From: Conchocele bisecta
Lineage: Eukaryota; Mollusca; Bivalvia; Lucinida; Thyasiridae
Direction: 5' to 3'
Length of the DNA stretch: 64,000 nucleotides
Assembly (NCBI GenBank): GCA_029237695.1
Contig: JAQRGA010000140.1
Span: 1-64,000, forward strand
Shown here: piece by piece, positions 31,701 to 43,415 of the stretch
How positions within the stretch are numbered: the first letter of the stretch is position 1
How the letters are laid out: each line of letters starts with the position of its first letter
Made by a program: the position numbers and the translations under genes
Notes under the pieces: generated by a model
Seen by the model: the letters and a program-made list of their open reading frames with translations, nothing else
What the model was told of the DNA's origin: nothing
Databases searched by the model: none

Positions 31701-32755
31701 AGTTGTGACGAAAAATGTAGCTAAAAAAGGCGTTACACTCCTGACCAAAGTGTGACATTTTTTTCAATGGTGTGTTTTCAAATGGTCACAGATGAGACAG
31801 TAGCATATGCATATGGTAATATGCGGGATTTTAATCAACATACACCATTTCCGTACGTGTTACAAACAATTCGAGTGTCTTATTATCGTCCTTATGCAAA
31901 GATAATGGCAGTTTTATAAGGCATGTGTGCCAAAATCCCAAAATTGTACAAATGCAATATTTTGTCTAAATATTGAATTTATAGGCATATTATAATGACT
32001 GGCACAGTTCTCAAGACATATTTTGGTAATGCTACATGTTAGCTATAACTTTAAGCCATATAAAGTTGCTTTAACAGGTAAACTGAAATTTGGGAACTCC
32101 CAAACCAAAGCACTCCTGTATGTCAGGAGTGTAACATTTTGTCAAATATATAGTAATAAGTTTGCAATACAAGGTTTAAAGCTGCATTTCTTTCTATTTT
32201 TCATGATATCCTGACCTACAGAATAGAGAAACTACATCACTGGAACCTCTTTTAAAAATTAGTCCGTCATAAATGGCCAAAACGATGCATGTCAGGAGTG
32301 TAACACTTTGCAATATCACAAATATTGATGCATTATACAATACTTGTTAATAAAATATATGATTTTGAATAATGTCTAATGATACATCATGTATTTATAA
32401 CAATCTTTTCCATGACAGTCATGCTTAAAGTTGTTTTTTCATTGAATAATTGTTTTGGGTATTTTGTATCACATGCTTTAGACATTAAATCATTTGTTAT
32501 TTGCACTGATATGGCCGATTTTACTACATATTCTAATATGAGGTCAGCAATGTGTAAGAGAAATTAGTGTCTAACATGAATTTTAGATACATAGCCATGG
32601 TTAACTATGCATTTATAGCGTTGGATAAAAGTGTTACACTCCTGACATGGAAATCGCAAGAATGTGTGGCAAGCTTGATAACATTATTTTTCAACAGGTT
32701 GAAGATGCACGACAGAAATAAAATATGAATTAAACATTATAACAATCCAAACATG
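31701..32755. other. Region with repeated motif GTCAGGAGTGTAAC
   Basis: The 14-mer occurs at 32122-32135 and 32291-32304, and in reverse complement at 31732-31745 and 32633-32646. The segment 32115-32245 is repeated in diverged form at 39532-39662 outside the duplicated block. AT-rich, with no recognisable protein. Confidence 0.6.
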
Positions 32756-33762
32756 GCAATCACCTCATCGATACCTTCAATTTGATATATGACATGAGTA
32801 TATTCGGTCAAAAATAAAATTTGACCCCACAGGCCACGCCGATTTTTGACCCCGGGGTCATCATTTTAACAACTTTGAAAGAGCATTGTACATCGATCAT
32901 GAAGAATTTGTGAAGAATTTGTGCTATTTTTAGACGGCGGCCATCTTGGATTACGTAATGACGTCATTTTAATAATTTTGTAATCCCCCTACCTGGGAAC
33001 ATGACCATGAAGTTTGGTGACTAGGCCCAATGGTTACCGAGGAGAAGACATTTGAAAATGTTCAAGGACGACGACGGATACATTGCGGTAACAATAGCTC
33101 ACATGAGCTTCGCTCAGGGTAGAAGTCATCAGAAAATTTTAAAAATCAATAGACTTCTTTGTCTTGCTGTGGTAAACATGCTTACCAAATTTGGTTACGA
33201 TCGGTGAAGTAGAACTCGAGTTATTGCGTGGACAAGGATACAGAGTGCGAAAATTGAAAATGGCCGCCAAGGGGAGACAAGTCATCAGAAATTTTTCAAA
33301 ATCAATAGGCTTCTTCGTCTTGCCATGTTAAACATGTTTACCGAATTTGGTTACAAACCGTCAAGTAGAACTCTAGTTATTACATGGACAAGCTGTGCCC
33401 GCCCGCCCGCCGCCCGCCTGCCGCCCACCCATACAAGATGAATACATAATACGTCCCGTTTTTTCAAATGGGCGTATAAAAATAAATAACTTTCTTTAAC
33501 CCTTACACTGCTGAATTGAATTTTGTTGTCTGCTTTTTAATATTTGTTTTCTCATCAAAATCATTGGAAATGATTCTAAAATGCTGTCAAACCATGTTTT
33601 TAGAGAGAAAAGTCAAACTATGGAACAACAGCAGATGACACGTTTCGGTTCCAGCTATCTAAGGGTTAGTTTCTTGGACATGTTAGATGTACTGAGCATG
33701 AAAAGTCAATCAGTTGATAACAGGAAGTCAAACCAGAGATGTCTTGATTCCGGTAAGGATGT

Positions 33763-34080
33763 TTGTTTGTTTGTCGGTGTTTAACGTCCTATCAACAGCT
33801 AAGGTCATGTAAGGCCGGGCCAACGGGTTCGATCCCACATTCAACCTGGGGGTGCGGGGGGGCAATCCCAAAATCAGAACGGAATATTTACATAGAGAAA
33901 ACAAATATACAGCCCTGAAATTAGAATAACCCAAACTCGTGCCAGGTCCATAGCACACCAGTCACTTGGCCCCTTCCCATAAAAGTAATAGGATTAGAAA
34001 TACTCATACACGGGGTATAATCAGATTTAACCCTCACATATAAGAAAGCCAAAGATGTACCTGAGGGTCAAACCAGGGAA
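33763..34080 (+). repeat. Family A copy (duplicate of 27465)
   Basis: The same element and insertion site as in copy 1 but without the long poly-G tract. Confidence 0.85.
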
Positions 34081-34149
34081 AAACATATCTAGGCAACAAT
34101 GGAAAATTGGTGAAACATGAATGTACCTCAAAGGCTTTACACTTGTCCA

Positions 34150-35583
34150 TCCACTATATACCATGATATGCTTGTTACAAACCTAGAAGACACTTGTAGT
34201 GCTCCAGTCACACCACTTATATACATGTACCATGATATGCTTGTTACAAACCTAGAATAGACGTTTTGTAGAGCTCCAGTCACACCACTATATACCATGA
34301 TATGCTTGTTCAAACCTAGAAGACACGTTGCAGTGCTCCAGTCACACCACTATATTACCATGATATGCTTGTTACAAACTAGAAGACACGTTGCAGTGCT
34401 CCAGTCACAACCACTATATACATGATATGCTTGTTACAAACCTAGAAGACACGTTGCAGTGCTCCAGTCACACCACTATATACCATGATATGCTTGTTAC
34501 AAACCTAGAAGACACGTTACAGTGCTCCAGTCACACACCTATATACCATACCATGATATGCTTGTTACAAACCTAGAAGACACGTTGTAGGTGCTCCAGT
34601 CACACCACTATATACCAGTTGTCACACCAGTCCTATTATTAAACCTCTCATCCAGCTGTTGTTACAAACCTAGAAGACAGTTGTAGTGCTACAGTCAACA
34701 CCACTATATACCATGATATGCTTGTTACAAACCTAGAAGACACGTTGTAGTGCTCCAGTCACACCACTATATACCATGATACCCATGCTTGTTACAAACC
34801 TAGAAGACACGTTGCAGAGCTCCAGTCACACACTATATACCATGATATGCTTGTTACAAACTAGAGACACGTTGCAGACGCGCGATCCTTACCTGCTCAC
34901 ACCACTATATACCATGATATGCTTGTTAAAACCTAGAAGACACGTTTGCAGCTCCAGTCACACCCTATATTTTTACATGATGCTTGTTTTACAAACCTAG
35001 AAGACGTTGAGTGCTCCAGTCACACCACTATTACCATGATATGCTTGTTACAAACCTAGAGACACGTTGTAGTGCTCCAGTCACACACTATATATATACC
35101 ATGAAATGCTGTTACAAACCTTGTAGAGAACACGTTTGCCATTGTGCTCCAGTCACACCACTATACTTTATATACCATGATATGCTTGTTACAACCTAGA
35201 GACACGTTGTAGAGCTCCAGTCACACCACATTATACATGTAACCTGCTTGTTACACCTAGAAAGGACACGTAGAGCTCCAGCACACCAACTATATCATGA
35301 TATGTTGTTACAAACCTAGAAGACACGTTGCAGTTGCTCCAGTCACACCATATATACCATGATATGCTTGTTACAAACCTAGAAGACACGTTGCAGAGCT
35401 CCAGTCACACCACTATATACCATGATATGATTGTTACAAACCTAGAAGACACGTTGCAGAGCTCCAGTCACACCACTATATACCATGATATGCTTGTTAC
35501 AAACCTAGAAGACACGTTGTAGAGCTCCAGTCACACCACTATATACCATGATATGCTTGTTACAAACCTAGAAAAGATGTTGC
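34150..35583. repeat. ~65-bp minisatellite, noisy copy
   Basis: The same array as 27885-29134 but about 200 bp longer. From roughly 34190 to 35340 nearly every unit carries lost or added bases and one unrelated-looking insert ('CTATTATTAAACCTCTCATC'). The last ~250 bp are clean again. Neighbouring non-repetitive sequence in the same copy is almost identical to copy 1. Confidence 0.9.
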
Positions 35584-35932
35584 AGAGCTCCAGATAAGCT
35601 TTGTGTCTAAAGTGTACTACCGGTACTCCCTGTTTTCAAAATCATTGCGTATTTTACTTTATATAAAAATGGAGTATTGATTGTCTTCAAACTAAATAGG
35701 GAACAAATTATAAATAAATATAACAAATTTAAACATTCACCTATTTGAGCTGCAAAAAGCAAACACTGTTTGCTTTTTGCAGCTCAACTAAGTGAATTTT
35801 CAACTTTATGACAGTATTTTCACTACTCAATTTGAAAATCAATTATTTTGTACACCCACTTTTGATACTCAATGCATATTCGGCTAAAATAATTGTGTAA
35901 AATACGCCAATACGCACCTTATCTGGAGCTCT
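35584..35932. mobile_element. 'AGAGCTCCAGATAAG' MITE, duplicate copy
   Basis: Identical layout to 29135-29483, including the central GAGCTGCAAAAAGC hairpin, and again abutting the kinesin exon. Confidence 0.85.
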
Positions 35933-36148
35933 GGATGTTGGTAATGTCATGGTGAATCAGCTTCATGGTTAGTTCATGTATGACGTCCTTCAGCCGCATT
36001 ATCTCCGCCATCTGTGGATCCCAGTTGACGATCGGCTTGTTCTTGATCTTGCGGGCGCGGTCCGCGTACCGTAAAGGTTTCCTCCATGTTGAATCAGCGG
36101 GACTCACACAGGCGATCATCAACATGTGGCTGTTGTCTCCGAGGGAAT
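35933..36148 (-). pseudogene. Chromokinesin (KIF4-like) motor-domain end exon, copy 2, frame restored by a second deletion
   Basis: Same acceptor and exon as 29484-29700. It shares the ~8-nucleotide loss at LNT but also lacks one T upstream (GATTCAACA against GATTTCAACA). Together these lose nine bases, so the frame is open end to end: [15 protein letters not shown] followed by [19 protein letters not shown]. The five or six codons between the two deletions are out of phase and replace the conserved SNxEET. It is open but probably not a functional motor piece, and the downstream end is still cut by the MITE. Confidence 0.8.
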
Positions 36149-36353
36149 CTGCAGTGCAAAGGTAACAGGTTTAGTCCTAGAATGCTTGAAACAAACATTG
36201 TTGTGTCTTTGTATAAATATAATATTAACCATCACTCGTAAGATTCTATATTTATTTCTTATGGTCAGACTCTGACAACTGCAGTAGCAAGTGATTGGTT
36301 GATTAGGGTTTATGTCCATTCAACAGCAGTCATAAACTGATGGGAATGCACCC

Positions 36354-36648
36354 AGAGCTCCAGATAAGCTGCTTAAATACCCAATTAACATTTCCAAAAC
36401 CCCAATTGAAATCAGAAGAAGAGAGTATCAAAAAACAATAAACAGACCACAAATATATCATATTTTTCTTATTTCCCATGAAAACACATCTTGGTATTTC
36501 ATTAGAATTGTCTCAAATGAAATGCCAAGACATGTAAACAGTAGTGTGATTTTATTTTACCAAATTAAAATTTTTAAATACCCAATTCCCGCTTCAGATA
36601 TGATGGAGTGACAATACTCAATTACTAATTCCTTATCTGGAGCCCTGG
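36354..36648. mobile_element. Short AGAGCTCCAGATAAG MITE, duplicate copy
   Basis: Matches 29906-30195 apart from 'CCCGCTTC' for 'GCTTC' and similar small changes. Confidence 0.75.
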
Positions 36649-39108
36649 CACCTGTATGGGGATCAACTGCTTTGGGGTGTTACGTCCATTCAACAGAAAC
36701 GTCAGGCCATATACAGATCGGAATGTACCACTATGGGGGATTCAGTTGTTTTTAATATGCATTTAATTACTGCCAATTGTAATACCAGTAGGTTGTTTTT
36801 TTTGTGTTTTTTAATTGTGTATTTACGCATGCAAATATGCTGTTGGAAAAGGTTACATTGCCCAACCTCAGTAGGCAAAACAAACATTGTTTCTTAAAGG
36901 TACATTTTGCCACTCATAGCGACTCGCGGTCATGAAAATGATGTCTCCGATATAAAGAACATTTAGTGACTACTGAGTGGGCATGTATTAATTGTTACAA
37001 GGCTGCCGTTGTTCAAACGTACAGCGCAAGCTGTTTGACCATGGCTGTAGGCAATGCTCATGTCGGGGCCACCGGCCAAGTCAGTACCTATGTAATGCAT
37101 GTGCATCACGTTACTAGAACACGTCAATACATCATCAGAACAGTTAACAAGAGTTGTCAGAATACAACGAATCTCGCCTGTTGGCAGCCTTCTCTCAGTT
37201 GTTGCCGCATGAGTGAGATAAAGCATGAATATATGGATCATGACCAATAAGCATTTTAAGTTTCAAGTCAATGTGACTTAGGACTGCAGAGATATAAGGC
37301 ATTGAAAAAGGGGCATAACTCCATAAGATTTGAGGTGGAGTGAAACTGTGTTTTTTTTTGTTACTTGCTGCGGCACTTGATGTTAGTCAGGTACATTTAT
37401 GCAAAGAATGAATTGGACTGGTGGACGGTTGAACAATGTACAACTAGCTCGCCAAAGATGTAAAAAATATGTGAAATAATTATGCAAGGATTTGAGGGGG
37501 AGTTTCGCACTGTACTTGGTGGTGGTGAGGTATGCAAAGTATGAATTTAATTAGTGGGAAATTTATGTAGGACTATTTCGCTGAACAATTCAAAAATAGA
37601 AATTTTGGAGTTGAAAAAGGGGAATAATTCATTAAGGATTTGATGTAGAGTGAATGCTACTTTCCACACTGCGGCACTTGATGGTGGTCAGGTATGCAAT
37701 GTATGAATTGGATTGGTGGAAAAAAAATAATTTGGCGTCAAAAATGTGAATTTCTAAGGGGGATAATTCCATGAGGACTTAGTGAAAATAATTAAAGATG
37801 GGGATTTCACATGCACCAATGTGTACTGTAGAATAGCGAATCAGATCTTATTCACACTTTATCTGTAAATTGTGCTACATTTTCTATACTTATTTCAAAT
37901 AAATGAATATCAGTATTGGGTAGAGTCAGAAAAAATGACCCTTTTGCTTGTCTCCTATGTCATTCTTTACCTTTTGCACTTCAGTATCAAATAAACATGT
38001 TCATGTATGTATCTGCACACCAGCTTGCTTGTCTGCGAATTTTATCAAGATCGGTCGAGTAATAAAAAAGTTGTGACGAAAAATGTAGCTAAAAAAGGCG
38101 TTACACTCCTGACCAAAGTGTGACATTTTTTTCAATGGTGTGTTTTCAAATGGTCACAGATGAGACAGTAGCATATGCATATGGTAATATGCGGGATTTT
38201 AATCAACATACACCATTTCCGTACGTGTTACAAACAATTCGAGTGTCTTATTATCGTCCTTATGCAAAGATAATGGCAGTTTTATAAGGCATGTGTGCCA
38301 AAATCCCAAAATTGTACAAATGCAATATTTTGTCTAAATATTGAATTTATAGGCATATTATAATGACTGGCACAGTTCTCAAGACATATTTTGGTAATGC
38401 TACATGTTAGCTATAACTTTAAGCCATATAAAGTTGCTTTAACAGGTAAACTGAAATTTGGGAACTCCCGTATGTCAGGAGTGTAACATTTTGTCAAATA
38501 TATAGTAATAAGTTTGCAATACAAGGTTTAAAGCTGCATTTCTTTCTATTTTTCATGATATCCTGACCTACAGAATAGAGAAACTACATCACTGGAACCT
38601 CTTTTAAAAATTAGTCCGTCATAAATGGCCAAAACGATGCATGTCAGGAGTGTAACACTTTGCAATATCACAAATATTGATGCATTATACAATACTTGTT
38701 AATAAAATATATGATTTTGAATAATGTCTAATGATACATCATGTATTTATAACAATCTTTTCCATGACAGTCATGCTTAAAGTTGTTTTTTTCATTGAAT
38801 AATTGTTTTGGGTATTTTGTATCACATGCTTTAGACATTAAATCATTTGTTATTTGCACTGATATGGCCAATTTTACTACATATTCTAATATGAGGTCAG
38901 CAATGTGTAAGAGAAATTAGTGTCTAACATGAATTTTAGATACATAGCCATGGTTAACTATGCATTTATAGCGTTGGATAAAAGTGTTACACTCCTGACA
39001 TGGAAATCGCAAGAATGTGTGGCAAGCTTGATAACATTATTTTTCAACAGGTTGAAGATGCACGACAGAAATAAAATATGAATTAAACATTATAACAATC
39101 CAAACATG
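36649..39108. other. Rest of duplicated block copy 2; no gene
   Basis: Repeats 30196-32755. The GTCAGGAGTGTAAC motif recurs at 38474-38487 and 38643-38656, and in reverse complement at 38100-38113 and 38986-38999. A short hairpin present in copy 1 (CACTCCTG-TATGT-CAGGAGTG) has lost one arm here. Confidence 0.6.
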
Positions 39109-39259
39109 GCAAGACTAACTCTAAAACTGCCGTATAAACATGCTCTGCAGTCACAGTGTTAAAATATAACAAACATACAATTACCATGTGTGAGACAATC
39201 ACAGAATTGTGAACACAAACCAACAGAAACAAACATAGGGTAAATCTTTCAAAGACAGG

Positions 39260-39545
39260 GTGAACAAATTCAGTGAAAAAAAGACAAAGCCCATTGAACT
39301 TGCCAAATATAAAACTAATAAACATTTGGAAAACCAAAAATACAAGAAAAAGATAAGAGTGAACAGAGCAGATAACGCCAGCATAGATGCAACATACAAA
39401 GAAAAACAGAGGAAATGGAAGCAAAATAGCAGGGCTAAGAATGCGGCGGAGAAGGCTGCTGCAGCTGGAGCAAGCAGTAGTAGAAAATCTACAGCAAAGC
39501 TCAGTGTTAAGAAAGGTGCGACGTTAAGAAAACTGTATGTCAGGA
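39260..39545 (+). CDS. Lysine-rich open frame, unrecognised
   Basis: The frame reads MNKFSEKKTKPIELAKYKTN, KHLENQKYKKKIRVNRADNA, SIDATYKEKQRKWKQNSRAK and NAAEKAAAAGASSSRKSTAK, then runs into the repeat at 39532. It is strongly basic, probably helical, with an alanine-rich turn, unlike the accidental frames around it. Nothing identifies a family. It starts ~150 bp after the 6.3-kb block ends and could be a fragment of a mobile-element gene. The residues after about 90 come from the GTCAGGAGTGTAAC repeat and are probably not part of a real protein. Confidence 0.35.
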
Positions 39546-39725
39546 GTGTAACATTTTGTCATATATATAGAGTAATAAGTTTGCAATACAAGGTTAAAAG
39601 CCCTATTTTTTTCTATTTTTCACGATATCCTGACCTACGGAATAGAGAAACTACATCATTGGCGTTTGCTGAACACATAAACAATAATACTTTTTACTAA
39701 GTAATAAATGCGTCAGGAGTGTAAC
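39532..39725 (+). repeat. Diverged third copy of the 32115-32245 segment
   Basis: 'TGTATGTCAGGAGTGTAACA' through 'CCTGACCTACGGAATAGAG', about 130 bp with many substitutions, plus another GTCAGGAGTGTAAC at 39712-39725. Confidence 0.75.
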
Positions 39726-40371
39726 AAAATCATGCAAATTATAGGAGTTTTTCAATGAATGACTGTACATCAACCATATGGACAATTGGCATGAAATTTT
39801 CTGTCGATGTTCAGTGACCATGTATATTTCGGAAATAGTTATCTGCCTACTTATTCTTGCATCTTACAGAAGCAGGAAAAAACTTTTTTTGTTCCAGTCC
39901 TTGAAAACTACAGTATAAAACCAGTTAAAATCACTTTATTTGTGATTGTCTCAGTCCAACTGCTAAATATGGCTAGGAATCGAAGAGTATGCATGTCTTC
40001 ATCATATAAAACCAAAAACATGTTGTTATCTTCAATGTATACCTATTAGATCATCTGAAGAAATATGGTCATTATTTTGTATTTTGTGTTACTTTTCTTT
40101 AATAAAAATGCTTAAAAAATGATATGTATCATGTTGTCCACTTAATCCAAGTAGATTTTCTAACTTCAACATATATCTATCGCTTTGAGATGAAATATGA
40201 GTAGTTGTGACCTGGTTTAATTTTGACCACCAATGTCACACTTTGGGGTCATTTTTTTTGACTCCACCCTATTATGAAATGAAAATATTTCAATAGCTCT
40301 GAACTCTGTTATAAATTTACAGATGTAGATTGCATTGGAAAGGCAATATTTATTGTTCTAGTCGTACTAAC
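39726..40371. other. Intergenic, nothing recognised
   Basis: AT-rich. An 80-codon plus frame at 39807-40049 has no recognisable feature. Confidence 0.4.
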
Positions 40372-40735
40372 ATGTTTGTTTATTGGTGTTTAACGGCCTA
40401 TCAACAGCTAAGGTCATGTAAGGCCGGGCAAACGGGGGAAAATTCCAAAATCAGAACTGAATTACATCGAGAAACAATATATTCAGCCCTGAAATTAGAA
40501 TAACCTGACCTGGTGGCAGGTCCATACAACACCAAAGTCACTTGGCCCCTTCCCCTAAAATAGGATTACGAATAATCATAATACTCACATAAGGGGTATA
40601 ACCAGATTCAACTGTCACATACAAAATGCCAAAGACGTATGTGAGGGCCAAACCAGGTCTCCAGTCGGAATTCCGGTAAGGATGAACCCCGATCGTTAAA
40701 TTACCCATCGCTTGCACCCACCTTCCACCCACCGT
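40372..40735 (+). repeat. Family A copy
   Basis: The most complete 3' end of the family: 'GTTTAACGGCCTATCAACAG' through 'GATCGTTAAATTACCCATCG' and 'CACCTTCCACCCACCG'. It lacks the 'GGTTCGATCCC' box by a short deletion. Confidence 0.85.
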
Positions 40736-41019
40736 ACTAACATGTATTTCAGAACTACAAGTTGGTATTACTTTTACAATACTGACATTTCTTTCACTTG
40801 AAAAATACAGAATATATGTTACAATTAACAGCTAAATTGTGAATCAGATGTGATTCCCTAATCGGCAAGGGAAACCTATGGAGGGCACCATAACTCAGGG
40901 TATGAACAATACGAGAGTATTCTGCAGTTACTTCCTGCAACTAAATGTATACAAGTGTGGATATACTGTCATCTTTATGGAAGAAATAACTAGATTAGTC
41001 AGTAAGTGAGGCTTACGGA
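40736..41019. other. Intergenic, nothing recognised
   Basis: No repeat family or coding signal identified. Confidence 0.4.
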
Positions 41020-41850
41020 ATACCCCCTGCGTGGGCCCAGGTACCACTAAATATGTAAAATTTTCCAAGTGTGTGGGCTTGTGACCTTGACTCTGGGCTT
41101 AGCGGGGGCGGCACAAACGTGAATTTGTCACAGGGTGGTAGAGGTCCATTGGAGCAATGCGAGTGTGAAATGTGAAGCAGATCCGAGCAAGAAGTAGAAG
41201 TTATAACCGATTTCTCTGATGTTAAGTGTTGTAAAGAGACTAAGTATGTGACCTTGAGATCAGCGGCGATATATCACAGCAGGATAGTAGTGCCTTAGAG
41301 GAATGCATGCATGAAATATTAAGAATCTGCAATGAAGGAAATAGAAGTTATACCATATTTCTCTGATGTTAAGTTTTGTAAACAGACTAAGTATTTGACC
41401 TTGACCTTGGGATCAGCGGGGGTTGGACGGTCGTGGATTTGGCACAGCATAGTAGTAGAGCCTTACAGGAATGCATGTGTGAAATATTAAGCATTTTTGA
41501 TGAAGGAAGTAGAAGTTATAATAATATTTCTCTGATGTTAAGTTTACGGACGCACGGACGTTCTTACGAGAGATACATTGTGAGGTTATTTCCTTTGATG
41601 TTTACACTGTGGGGTTAACCCCACAATGTAGCGATTTATTCCGTTATTTTCTCCCTTTTCGATTCTTTTACGGAATGAATCACATAATATGCAAATGAGC
41701 TACCCATTAGTTAATTATATTTGAAAAACACTTATCCAAGTGTCTTAAATTGGGCGGTGGGACACAACACAGCAACCTCACAATGTAGCTCTCGTAAGTA
41801 CGGACGGACGGACAACCTGACTCCAGTATACCCCCCCACAACTCGTTGCG
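41020..41850. repeat. Family D element interrupted by a MITE
   Basis: Segments with 'TGACCTTGACCTTGGGATCA' and 'GGTTGGACGGTCGTGGATTT', ending in 'CTCCAGTATACCCCCC' / 'GGGGGGTATA'. The final GGACGGACGG block is split by the element at 41562-41791. Confidence 0.8.
41562..41791. mobile_element. MITE with 'CTTACGAGAG' terminal inverted repeats
   Basis: The ends CTTACGAGAGATACATTGTG and CACAATGTAGCTCTCGTAAG are inverted repeats differing at one base. It sits inside the family D tail (GGACGTT on one side, GTACGGACGG on the other). ~230 bp, non-coding. Confidence 0.8.
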
Positions 41851-43013
41851 GGGGGTATAAATATGCTCCATCCTTAGTGAATTAGACACAGAAGTTTAAA
41901 ATTAGACAGTAACTTTATGAATGTGTGAAATTATGCTGGTGTGGACTGTCAGCCCACATCTACCATGGGAAGGGAATATATATTATTCCATGATGCACTA
42001 TTCAACAGGGGCCAGTTTCAGTAAACTTTGTATGATAAAAATGTTCTTATGCATATTTTACTCGACACATGAATGTGGCAGTGGACTACATGTACATTGG
42101 GGTCACTGAACCTGAACAAATTCACAAAAGAATTCTCAAAATTGGCTGCTAATGCAAATTTTGTTGTCGATTTAAGTTTTGCACTTCCAAACTTCAGAAG
42201 TAACAGAAAATATTCATTTTTCTTGTAGAAAAAATTTGGTGGATGGGTGAGGGTGGGTGTACTGTAATACATTTATACTGTAAACCTCTCCCCTTTTGCA
42301 GGGCTCAAGACAGGCATGGCATATATCAGCATATGTAGCAGATGGTGTAACACGTTTTACATATATGCAAACACATCTGTGAATGAGCTGCACCAAGGCA
42401 GGGTTAGTTTCCTTTTTAGCATCAGTGTTTAGTAATGTAAAACCAGAACAAATTTTATGAAAATGTTAAATACCACGCTTATATCAACACTAGAAACCTT
42501 AAAACTAGAGCAAGTGAGCATGGGCTCACAAATATCCCTGGTTGCTGCTTGGTCTGACTAGAGACATATACCGGTACACTCTCAATCCTTGTCCGACAAC
42601 AAATAATTTCCAACTGGTTTGGCCTTGATCTTGGGCATGAAAACAGCTATAGAACTAACACATCATTGGTGATAAAAATCCACAAATGATCTACCCCTCA
42701 ACATGCTGTATATGCAGGGGTTATAGTGAGTGATGGCTTAGATTTAATATGATATTTATAATATCATTTACTGATTTCATAAAAGAAAAAGTCGGCTTAG
42801 CCTCATTTCTTATGATATTAGTAATTAAACTCTTAAAAATACATACCATGAACAAACATCACTTATGTTAGATCTTGTATAAAAAATACCCTCAAAAATA
42901 GTTATCAAGTTGATATACAAATATTATTGTTATGTCCTGGCGACTGTGGCAGCAGAAATGTTCATAGGTCGATACCCCACCCACATAATGAAGACTACGC
43001 GTATATATATATA
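41851..43013. other. Intergenic, nothing recognised
   Basis: Short repeat scraps only, such as 'AGAGCAAGTGAGCATGGGCT' near 42505, similar to 16320. No coding evidence. Confidence 0.4.
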
Positions 43014-43234
43014 TACCGTAATTACCCTAAATATTCGGACACCAATATGTGAGCAAACAGTGTAGACCCAGACCAGCCTGCTCCTGAAGGAGCAGTCTGA
43101 TCAGGGTCTGCACTATTTGCCATTTTCACAGAATGCTTCGGAGGCCTCATTGGACAACATAATCAACTTGATAAATGTTTATGACACTTATAACAATTGG
43201 TTTTGGTGTCCGAATATTTAGGGTAATTACGGTA
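43014..43234. mobile_element. MITE with 'TACCGTAATTACCCTAAATA' terminal inverted repeats
   Basis: The left end TACCGTAATTACCCTAAATA...TTCGGACACCAA and its exact reverse complement at the right flank 221 bp. The interior contains a family B-like fold ('CTCCTGAAGGAG'). Related to 2528-2735. Confidence 0.85.
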
Positions 43235-43415
43235 GTTATACATGTAGATGAAAGTGGAAGCCCGCCGAATGCCTGTGCACGTATACCCATCCTCGTTGAG
43301 TTAGCTGAACAACTTGTGTGCACACTGTGATCTGTGTAATTATACTTATGCAAGCTAAATGAAGGTCGATTTCAAAAGATGAATAGAAGTTTGATTTAAA
43401 AAATGCAATATTATA

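Larger units (their letters stand above)
26458..32755 (+). repeat. 6.3-kb tandem duplication, copy 1
   Basis: Everything from 'GCAATCACCTCATCGATACC' at 26458 is repeated from 32756 at an offset of 6298 bp, in the same order and orientation. This includes family H, a CCCG microsatellite, family A, a ~65-bp minisatellite, two MITE types, the kinesin exon, element E scraps and the GTCAGGAGTGTAAC region. The junction at 32755/32756 reads 'CAAACATGGCAATCACC', with only GCAA shared. Where I compared base by base, copies differ by scattered single bases, a few short indels and one ~100-bp replacement near 30400/36850. Confidence 0.95.
32756..39108 (+). repeat. 6.3-kb tandem duplication, copy 2
   Basis: A second copy of 26458-32755. 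It ends at 'CAAACATGGC' before 'AAGACTAACTC', where it rejoins sequence that must have followed the single original. It differs mainly in its minisatellite, which is full of small indels, in a shorter poly-G, and in a replaced segment near 36850. Confidence 0.95.
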
